Shown here: piece by piece, positions 1 through 4,926 of the stretch | Layout of the letters: each line of letters begins with the position of its first letter | Position numbering within the stretch: the stretch's first letter is position 1 | Origin: an uncultured Verrucomicrobiota bacterium | GTDB taxonomy: Bacteria > Verrucomicrobiota > Verrucomicrobiia > Limisphaerales > UBA9464 | Assembly (NCBI GenBank): GCA_903930165.1 | Contig: CAIYXO010000319.1 | Location: 1-5,679 of the forward strand | Direction: 5' to 3' | DNA length: 5,679 bases | Position numbers and translations under genes: made by a program | The notes under the pieces: model-generated | Database searches by the model: none | The model's input: only the letters and a program-made list of their open reading frames with translations | Told to the model about the DNA's origin: nothing

Positions 1-1
1 C

Positions 2-1348
2 CTCGTCCAGCACGAGTTCTACCACCACGACGCGGTGGACGAGCACACGTTGACCTGCGTGGCGAAGCTCGACCAGGTGTGGGACGCGGAAAAGCCGCCG
101 TTTTCCCACTACGTGGAGCTGTTCCACCGGGTGGAGCGCCCGTACGTGCTCTACCTCGCGCTGCTGCTGCACGACTGCGGGAAGGCGATCCCCGGGGGCC
201 GGCATGAGATCATCGGCGCCGAACTCGCGAAGAAGGCGTCGAAACGTTTCCGGTTCGACGCACGCACCACGAAGACCCTCTCGCTGATCATCGAACACCA
301 CCTGACGATGGTGCAGGTGTCCCAGCGCCGCGACCTCGACGATCCGACGGTGATCCAGACCTTCGCGGGCCAGATGGAGACGCAGGAGAACCTCGACCTG
401 CTGTCGCTGCACACGTTCGCCGACTCGATGGGGACGAGCGACACGCTGTGGAACGGCTTCAAGGACTCGCTGCTTTGGCAGCTGCACAGGAAGGCGGCGG
501 AGGCCCTGAAGGGAGGCACCGAGTTCATCCGCGCCGAGAAGCGGCAAAGGGAGATGCTGCGGACGCAGGTGCGGGGACTCCTGCCACGGACCTTCGCGGA
601 AGACGAGTTGGGAGCCCACTTCGACGGGTTGCCGCCCCGGTACTTCCTGATCCACGACGCCCGGGAGATCGCCCGCGACCTCACCCTGGTGCACCAGTTC
701 ATCCACCTCCAGCTGACCGAGGAGGAACGGGCGCTGGAGCCGGCCATCCTGTGGCAGGAGGAAAAGGACCGGGGATGCGCCCTCGTCCATTTCTGCACCT
801 GGGACCGGACAGGGCTTTTCGCCAAGCTCACAGGAGCCTTGGCGGCGGCGGGGTTGAACATCCTTTCGGCCCAGATCTTCACGCGGACCGACGGGGTGGT
901 CCTGGACAGCTTCCATGTGACCGACGCCCGGACCGGCGCCGCGCCCGAGGCGGCGGTCCGGGACCGGCTGGAAAAGCTGATCCGGGACGTCCTGGCCCGC
1001 GGGGTGGACATCGGTCCCGCCGTGGCCCGGGCGGCCGCAAACGCCCGGCCGCTCTACCAGGCCTTGGCCGGGGAGTGCCTCGTTCCAACAGTCCGTTTCG
1101 ATGCCTCGGGGGCCCCGGGACCGACCATCATCGACATCGAGGCGGAAGACCGCGCCGGACTCCTCTACGCCCTGTCGTCCACTTTCAACGACCTGGGGCT
1201 CAACGTGGTGCTGGCCAAGGTCGTCACCGAAAAGGGGGCGGCGATCGACACGTTCTACGTCACCGAGGCCGACGGGAGCGCGATCGTCGACGGGGAACGG
1301 CAGGCGGAAATCGGCACCGCACTGCGTCGGGTGGCCCACAAGCAGTGA
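2..1348 (+). CDS. glnD: [Protein-PII] uridylyltransferase / uridylyl-removing enzyme GlnD, C-terminal part (5' truncated by window edge)
   Basis: GlnD is the cytoplasmic nitrogen sensor that uridylylates PII when glutamine is low and removes UMP when glutamine is high. The reading frame is open from base 2, so the N-terminal nucleotidyltransferase domain lies outside the window; the GTG at base 35 is internal. The translation opens with the GlnD-typical phrase HHDAVDEHTL (bases 23-52). The HD phosphohydrolase motif LLHDCGK has its His-Asp pair at bases 170-175, followed by IIEHHLTM (287-310) and a RRDLDDPTV stretch. Two ACT domains follow, which bind glutamine in this family: ACT1 starts near base 779 (ALVHFCTWDRTGLFAKL) and ACT2 near base 1124 (TIIDIEAEDRAGLLYALS). 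The HD residues appear intact, so uridylyl-removing activity is expected. ACT repeats alone could suggest RelA or an aspartokinase, but the HD region with its flanks and the tandem C-terminal ACT pair fit GlnD. No broken frame is visible. Confidence 0.95.
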   Translation, partial: LVQHEFYHHDAVDEHTLTCVAKLDQVWDAEKPPFSHYVELFHRVERPYVLYLALLLHDCGKAIPGGRHEIIGAELAKKASKRFRFDARTTKTLSLIIEHHLTMVQVSQRRDLDDPTVIQTFAGQMETQENLDLLSLHTFADSMGTSDTLWNGFKDSLLWQLHRKAAEALKGGTEFIRAEKRQREMLRTQVRGLLPRTFAEDELGAHFDGLPPRYFLIHDAREIARDLTLVHQFIHLQLTEEERALEPAILWQEEKDRGCALVHFCTWDRTGLFAKLTGALAAAGLNILSAQIFTRTDGVVLDSFHVTDARTGAAPEAAVRDRLEKLIRDVLARGVDIGPAVARAAANARPLYQALAGECLVPTVRFDASGAPGPTIIDIEAEDRAGLLYALSSTFNDLGLNVVLAKVVTEKGAAIDTFYVTEADGSAIVDGERQAEIGTALRRVAHKQ

Positions 1349-1359
1349 ATTTCGGCGAG

Positions 1360-1389
1360 CCCCAATCGTCTCCGAATCGGCGGTCGGGG
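1360..1389 (+). other. Imperfect hairpin just after glnD
   Basis: Eleven bases after the glnD stop, CCCCAATCG (1360-1368) can pair with CGGTCGGGG (1381-1389) around a 12-base loop, with one A-C mismatch and one G-U pair. There is no T-run after it; an A-run follows instead. It is therefore not a canonical intrinsic terminator. At best it is a 3'-end stabilising structure or part of a Rho-dependent end. Confidence 0.25.
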
Positions 1390-1393
1390 AATC

Positions 1394-1431
1394 AAAAAAC
1401 TTGTTGTCACATCGACGACACGATTCCTAAT
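1394..1431 (+). promoter_or_regulatory. Candidate sigma-70-type promoter for the porin
   Basis: TTGTCA at 1404-1409 matches five of six bases of the -35 consensus. After 16 bases comes CCTAAT at 1426-1431, which matches four of six bases of the -10 consensus, including its last four. An A6 tract at 1394-1399 lies just upstream of the -35, where a proximal UP element would sit. This predicts a transcript start near 1438 and a leader of about 100 bases before the porin ATG. No other position in the 193-base gap gives a comparable pair. The call rests on motif matching only, and sigma preferences in this lineage are an assumption. Confidence 0.4.
1402..1420. promoter_or_regulatory. Candidate operator: 7-5-7 inverted repeat over the porin promoter
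   Basis: TGTTGTC (1402-1408) and GACGACA (1414-1420) form an inverted repeat around the 5-base spacer ACATC, with one mismatch among seven pairs. It covers the candidate -35 box and the start of the promoter spacer, where a dimeric repressor would block polymerase. The half-site spacing of about 12 bases centre to centre is near one helical turn. The regulator is unknown. Confidence 0.35.
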
Positions 1432-1461
1432 GTCGCCCGTAATTTGCGCCATTTCGGCGGG

Positions 1462-1473
1462 CGGTCCGGACCG
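1462..1473. repeat. 12-bp perfect palindrome in the porin leader
   Basis: CGGTCCGGACCG at 1462-1473 is identical to its reverse complement. If transcription starts near 1438 it lies in the untranslated leader, about 70 bases before the ATG. It could be a protein-binding site on DNA. As RNA it has no room for a loop unless its central bases stay unpaired. Short palindromes arise by chance more readily in GC-rich DNA, so function is uncertain. Confidence 0.4.
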
Positions 1474-1528
1474 TATCCGGGCCGTTTCTGGTCGGTGTAT
1501 TCTTGCAGTACAACACAACGCACAACTC

Positions 1529-1535
1529 AGGAGGA
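1529..1535 (+). promoter_or_regulatory. Strong Shine-Dalgarno sequence of the porin gene
   Basis: AGGAGGA lies six bases before the ATG at 1542. This fixes the porin start at 1542 and rules out the in-frame TTG at 1503, which would put this sequence inside the coding region. It is the only good ribosome binding site at any of the four gene starts visible in the window. Confidence 0.93.
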
Positions 1536-1541
1536 ACACAG

Positions 1542-2684
1542 ATGAAGTTCAACAAGTGGACAGTCGCCTTGGCCGCCACCGGTGTGGTTAGCCTGGCTTC
1601 CGCCGTTCAGGCGGACGAGCACCCGGTCAACACGGCCCTCAGCGCCACGACCCTCAGCGGCTACGTGGACACCTCGGCGATCTGGAATTTCGGCACCGGC
1701 ACCACGGTTGCCAACCGTTTCGCCAACACCGGCTCCGACCGTCAGGACGGCTTCAACCTCAACACCGTCAAGCTGCAGCTCGAGAAGCCCATCGACGAGG
1801 GCACCTGGAGCGCCGGCTACAAGGTTGAGACCATGTTCGGCCCCGACGCCGTCGTGATGCCGGGTCGCCTCGGCAACAGCCAGATCGCCCTCAAGCAGGC
1901 CTACGTCGCGCTCCGCGCCCCGGTCGGCAACGGCATCGACTTCAAGATCGGCCAGTTCGACCCGATCGTCGGCTACGAAGTCACCGACTCCTACGCCAAC
2001 CCGAACTTCTCCCGCAGCTTCGGCTTCAACAACCTCGAGCCGTTCGGTCACACCGGCGTGCTCGCCAGCTACCAGGCCACCGAGATCATCGGTGTCACCT
2101 TGGGTGTCGCCAACGGTGACGACGGCCTGCTCCAGGGCGGCGCGTTGACCGCCCAGGGCACCCGCGGCGCCCTCGCCGAGTCCTCCAAGGTCTACATGGC
2201 CGGGCTCGTCGTGAAGGCTCCGGAGTCCACCGGATGGCTCGCCGGCAGCTCCCTGTACGCGGGCGTCGTCAACGGCGACCGTACCGGTGCCGCCCCTGAT
2301 CCGACCCTGCTCTACGTCGGCGCCTCGCTCGCCACGCCGGTCAAGGCCCTCTCCATCGGCGCCAGCGCCGACATCCTGCTGAACGCCACGTTCGACGGCA
2401 GCTACGCCAACGCGTACGCCCTCTACGCCGGCTTCCAGCTGACCGAGAAGCTCAAGCTCAACAACCGCCTCGAGTACGCCAACTCCGGCTACGGCGCGTT
2501 CCTGCCCGGCCGCACCGCGGACAAGGTCCTCGGCGAGACCCTCACCCTCGACTACGCCCTCTGGGCCAACGTCGTCACCCGCGCCGAGTTCCGTTGGGAC
2601 CGCGCCGTCGACGGCCAGGGCGCGTTCGACAACGGCCAGAAGAACGATCTGAGCCTCTCCGCGAACATCATCTACAAGTTCTGA
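1542..2684 (+). CDS. Outer-membrane beta-barrel porin (OmpL-like / BBP2 type)
   Basis: This 380-residue protein is predicted to form a diffusion channel in the outer membrane; substrate preference cannot be read from sequence. Residues 1-24 are a classical Sec signal peptide: basic start MKFNK, hydrophobic core, and a signal peptidase I site AVQA before Asp25. The mature part alternates polar and nonpolar residues as barrel strands do. It carries phrases typical of the putative beta-barrel porin-2 family: LSGYVDTS (38-45), FNLNTVKLQLEKP (71-83), KQAYVALRAPVGNGIDFKIG (118-137), NPNFSRSFGF (153-162) and EPFGHTG (166-172). The last residues IIYKF end in Phe, as needed for recognition by the Bam assembly machinery. 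Codons are strongly biased to C endings (AAC, GTC, GCC, CTC, ACC), more than in neighbouring genes. With the perfect Shine-Dalgarno sequence and strong terminator this suggests high expression. It appears to be a single-gene transcription unit. Fold assignment is firm; the Pfam family name is from memory. Confidence 0.93.
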   Translation: MKFNKWTVALAATGVVSLASAVQADEHPVNTALSATTLSGYVDTSAIWNFGTGTTVANRFANTGSDRQDGFNLNTVKLQLEKPIDEGTWSAGYKVETMFGPDAVVMPGRLGNSQIALKQAYVALRAPVGNGIDFKIGQFDPIVGYEVTDSYANPNFSRSFGFNNLEPFGHTGVLASYQATEIIGVTLGVANGDDGLLQGGALTAQGTRGALAESSKVYMAGLVVKAPESTGWLAGSSLYAGVVNGDRTGAAPDPTLLYVGASLATPVKALSIGASADILLNATFDGSYANAYALYAGFQLTEKLKLNNRLEYANSGYGAFLPGRTADKVLGETLTLDYALWANVVTRAEFRWDRAVDGQGAFDNGQKNDLSLSANIIYKF

Positions 2685-2685
2685 T

Positions 2686-2699
2686 TCGACTCCGGTCGA
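2686..2699 (+). other. Small stem-loop between porin stop and terminator
   Basis: TCGAC (2686-2690) pairs perfectly with GTCGA (2695-2699) around a TCCG tetraloop, starting two bases after the porin stop codon. Directly before the intrinsic terminator it could help stabilise the mRNA 3' end. At five pairs, chance formation is possible. Confidence 0.4.
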
Positions 2700-2705
2700 T
2701 GACAG

Positions 2706-2734
2706 ACCCCTCCCGGTTCCGGGAGGGGTTTTTT
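2706..2734 (+). terminator. Intrinsic (Rho-independent) terminator of the porin gene
   Basis: A perfect inverted repeat pairs CCCCTCCCGG (2707-2716) with CCGGGAGGGG (2719-2728); an outer A-T pair extends the stem. The central bases open to form a loop of about four nucleotides (GTTC), leaving roughly nine or ten stem pairs. Six T residues follow at 2729-2734. It begins 22 bases after the porin stop, so the methyltransferase downstream should be transcribed separately. Confidence 0.95.
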
Positions 2735-2818
2735 GTTGTCCCAATCCGACAGGGCTCCACGCGTTTCGGCCCGGTCCCGGTGCTTCCCGCTTGAGTCGGC
2801 CCCGGTTGCCCCCGATAC

Positions 2819-2843
2819 CACGGGGAGGAATCCGCGCCCCGTG
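2819..2843 (+). other. Hairpin sequestering a GGGGAGG motif before the methyltransferase
   Basis: CACGGGG (2819-2825) pairs perfectly with CCCCGTG (2837-2843) around an 11-base loop. The Shine-Dalgarno-like GGGGAGGA (2822-2829) lies half in the left arm and half in the loop. No in-frame start codon is correctly spaced after it: the GTG at 2841 is in another frame and the in-frame ATG is at 2860, about 30 bases away. It may be chance, or may be regulatory if the true start differs from the one chosen. Confidence 0.35.
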
Positions 2844-2859
2844 CGGCAACGATCCCCGG

Positions 2860-3612
2860 ATGCGAGTCTATCCCTTCATCAAACCGGACGCCGCGGCGAT
2901 CCTCGACGTCGGCTGCAACGTCGGCGCCCTCGTCGGGGAACTCACCCGCCGCCATCCCAAGGCCTTCGTCGCCGGCGTCGAGATCAACGCGTCCGCACTG
3001 GAAGTCGCCCGCCGGAACCATCCCAAGGCCGATCTCCGGCATTCCGGCGCCGAGAACATCCCGTTTCCCGAGGCCACCTTCGACGTGGTCACCTGCGTCG
3101 AGGTGCTCGAACACCTTCCCGCCTCCCTCCGTCCCGCCGCGTTCCAGGAGATGCGCCGTGTCCTGAAGCCGGGTGGACGCCTCCTGATGACCGTGCCCCA
3201 CGCGGGCTGGTTCGACTGGCTGGATTCCAACAATGTCCGCTACAGGCTCCCGGGTCTCTACCGGACGCTGGTCGGACGCGGCCGACGCGACGCGAACTAC
3301 GACGCCAAGGGCCGCACGGTGGAATGGCACCACCACTTCTCCCTCTTGGAACTGGAATCCCTCGTCGGCCCCGGATGGCGCTGGCACGCCGTCCGGCGCG
3401 GCGGTCTGTTCCTGTACCCCCTGATGGACTGGCTGAGCTGGCCGTTCTACCGGATGGGACTCACGGACAATCCCGTCCGCCTCCTCTTCGAACGGGTCGG
3501 CGGATGGGATTACGACGTCGATTTCGGCAGCGCCTCCTACGGGATCCTCATCGCGCTCGAGAAGGCCGCGGATGGGACGCCGACCGCTCCCTTCAGCGCG
3601 GGGATTCGTTGA
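2860..3612 (+). CDS. Class I SAM-dependent methyltransferase, substrate unknown
   Basis: This 250-residue protein has the Rossmann-type methyltransferase fold and should transfer a methyl group from S-adenosylmethionine. Visible motifs are motif I ILDVGCNVGAL (14-24), the acidic end of strand 2 at Glu41 in GVEIN, FDVVTCVEVLEHL (74-86) and LKPGGRLLMTVPH (102-114). This order is that of the Methyltransf_11/UbiE-like group. The C-terminal half is rich in Trp and His (EWHHHF 155-160) and has a hydrophobic stretch GLFLYPLMDWLSWPFYRMGL (182-201) that could contact a membrane or lipid substrate; this is inference. Relatives include cell-envelope and glycan-modifying methyltransferases, but no substrate can be assigned. 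The start is uncertain: ATG at 2860 has no Shine-Dalgarno sequence, and TTG at 2791 or 2806 would add up to 23 residues of Pro/Arg-rich sequence. The 3' end overlaps the convergent propeller gene by 20 bp. Confidence 0.86.
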   Translation: MRVYPFIKPDAAAILDVGCNVGALVGELTRRHPKAFVAGVEINASALEVARRNHPKADLRHSGAENIPFPEATFDVVTCVEVLEHLPASLRPAAFQEMRRVLKPGGRLLMTVPHAGWFDWLDSNNVRYRLPGLYRTLVGRGRRDANYDAKGRTVEWHHHFSLLELESLVGPGWRWHAVRRGGLFLYPLMDWLSWPFYRMGLTDNPVRLLFERVGGWDYDVDFGSASYGILIALEKAADGTPTAPFSAGIR

Positions 3613-4771
3613 GGTAGATCTTCAGGTTCCGCGTCGCGCGGCCCGCCGCCACGATGTCGAGCCGCCCGTCGGCGTCGAGGTCCGCCAGACACAGGTCCTC
3701 ACAGGCCATCTGGTCGTCGTCGACCAGATGCTTGATCCACCTTCCCCCCGCCTCGATGTAGAGGGCGACGCCGACCTTCACCGTGCGCGGCCGCCCCATG
3801 GCCCGCCAACCGGCGACGATCTGGTTTCGCCCCTGCCCCAGGAGATCGCCGCAGGCCAGCGCGTGGCCGTCGATGAGGGAATCGTCGACGACCTCCCTCC
3901 GTCCCGGACCGGCGGTTCCCGAAGCCGGCGGATGGAACACGACGAGTTCGTTCCCGTGCATCGGCGAGATCGCGGCGACCGTCCCCGAGGCTTCCGAAAG
4001 CAGGCGGATCTCCCCCACACCGCCGTTCTCCGGGCCGCCGACCGACCGGATGGCCGCACGTTCGCGGATCGGATCCAGCATCAGCTCGAAGGCGCCCTCG
4101 GCCGATCCCACGAAGACGCTGCGGACGGTGCCCTCGAAGCCCGGCCTCGGATCGAAGTTGTGCGTCTTGTGCCAGGCATCCGCCACCGTCTCGGTCGTCC
4201 AAGGGCCTCGCCGGTCCTTGGCCGGGAGATACCGCTGGATCCGCACCCCCTCGCCCTTCGCGTCCTTGTTCCCTACCCCGTGGAGCGGCACCGACCAGAG
4301 CGTCCAGCCCCGGGCAGCCTCCTTGACCCAGCGGATCCGGTGCATGGTGGGAAGGTGGGGCAGGCGGATGGGTTCCCAACGGGCGGTCCGGTCCTCGCCG
4401 GGCAGCAGGAAGAAAAGCGCTCCGCTTCCGGTCGTGTCGCCGGGATTCCAGCCGGCTCCCACCGCGATCTCGGCCCGGCCGTCGCCGTCGATGTCCGCGG
4501 CGGCGACGCAGACGTGGTCCTGGGGAGTGAGGTTCTCGGCGACCACATGTTTCTCCCAACCGGGATTCCGGTACCAGGCGACCTGCTTGGCGTCGCAAAG
4601 GACGATGTCCGGCTTGCCGTCGCCGTCGACGTCCGCCGTGGTGACGCCATAGCCGACGCCGACGTTGGAATCCACGGTCACCGCCTTGAAGCGCGGCTCG
4701 ATGGGAAGGGCGAAGGCCTGGAGGCCGATGCCGGCCGACAGCACGAAGGCGACGAGACAACGTGGTTTCAT
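3593..4771 (-). CDS. Secreted FG-GAP/VCBS-repeat beta-propeller protein
   Basis: This 392-residue exported protein has no recognised enzymatic domain. Residues 1-21 form a signal peptide (MKPR, hydrophobic 6-20, AFA before Leu22). Calcium-binding DxDxDG loops of FG-GAP/VCBS repeats are visible: DVDGDGKPDIV (47-57), DIDGDGRAEI (93-102) and DLDADGRLDIV (364-374). A degenerate DLLGQGRNQIVAGW (309-322) lacks the acidic pattern. Intervening blades are more divergent; the protein probably folds into one integrin-alpha-like propeller of about seven blades. The end GRATRNLKIYLNE (377-389) resembles a conserved tail in Verrucomicrobia and Planctomycetes proteins. Such propellers mediate protein or glycan binding or accompany extracellular enzymes; the ligand is unknown. 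ATG at 4771 was chosen because it starts the signal peptide; a longer frame from 4912 would bury it behind 47 low-quality residues. No Shine-Dalgarno is visible. The gene converges on the methyltransferase with a 20-bp overlap and diverges from zwf. Confidence 0.88.
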   Translation of the reverse strand: MKPRCLVAFVLSAGIGLQAFALPIEPRFKAVTVDSNVGVGYGVTTADVDGDGKPDIVLCDAKQVAWYRNPGWEKHVVAENLTPQDHVCVAAADIDGDGRAEIAVGAGWNPGDTTGSGALFFLLPGEDRTARWEPIRLPHLPTMHRIRWVKEAARGWTLWSVPLHGVGNKDAKGEGVRIQRYLPAKDRRGPWTTETVADAWHKTHNFDPRPGFEGTVRSVFVGSAEGAFELMLDPIRERAAIRSVGGPENGGVGEIRLLSEASGTVAAISPMHGNELVVFHPPASGTAGPGRREVVDDSLIDGHALACGDLLGQGRNQIVAGWRAMGRPRTVKVGVALYIEAGGRWIKHLVDDDQMACEDLCLADLDADGRLDIVAAGRATRNLKIYLNESPR

Positions 4772-4926
4772 GGGAGACCGAAAAAGTGGGGGTAAATCGT
4801 CTTGGGAACAATGCCACAGGGGCACGCGGCCATGGAATCGGCGGGATTCGGTGCGCTGCATTGGAAGCGTTCCGCCAAAGGGGCGTTGCCGAGCGGGCCC
4901 GGCTTTCCCCATTCTCCGCCCGCTTT
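4772..4926. promoter_or_regulatory. Divergent intergenic region between the propeller gene and zwf
   Basis: These 155 bases must hold the start signals for both divergent genes. I found no convincing -35/-10 pair on either strand and no Shine-Dalgarno before either start codon. Short dyads are present: TGCC-ACAGG-GGCA (4812-4824), GGAA-GCG-TTCC (4863-4873) and the palindrome CGGGCCCG (4894-4901). None is strong enough to name as an operator. The zwf reading frame stays open through this gap, which does not by itself imply coding. Confidence 0.45.

Noticed and set aside
1494..1507. Possible sigma-54 promoter (GG ... TTGCA) before the porin, tempting because glnD is adjacent
   Set aside because: GG at 1494-1495 and GC at 1505-1506 are separated by nine bases instead of the strictly required ten, and the -24 element is poor. 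The GG at 1490-1491 is three bases too far.
1503..1541. Upstream TTG start at 1503 for the porin
   Set aside because: It would place a perfect Shine-Dalgarno sequence inside the gene and add 13 polar residues before a complete signal peptide.
448..1545. 365-codon open frame overlapping glnD in another plus-strand frame
   Set aside because: Gly/Arg/Pro-rich translation without domains; the GlnD frame carries conserved HD and ACT motifs over the same bases.
1527..2849. 440-codon open frame antisense to the porin
   Set aside because: Its translation is a low-complexity Val/Gly/Ala/Glu-rich string, as expected from the complement of C-ending codons. It has no domain, and the sense frame is a clear porin with signal peptide, ribosome binding site and terminator.
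3572..4795. 407-codon plus-strand open frame opposite the propeller gene
   Set aside because: The minus strand gives a signal peptide and repeated DxDxDG motifs. The plus-strand translation is Arg/Pro/Asp-rich and matches nothing I recognise.
4772..4912. Longer propeller protein starting at 4912
   Set aside because: It adds 47 residues ahead of a clear signal peptide, which must be N-terminal to work, and the extra residues look non-coding.
4786..4926. N-terminal extension of zwf from GTG 4786, which has a GGGAG eight to nine bases upstream
   Set aside because: The added 47 residues are unlike Zwf N-termini, and ATG 4927 gives the expected distance to the Rossmann motif. The open frame upstream is explained by high GC content.
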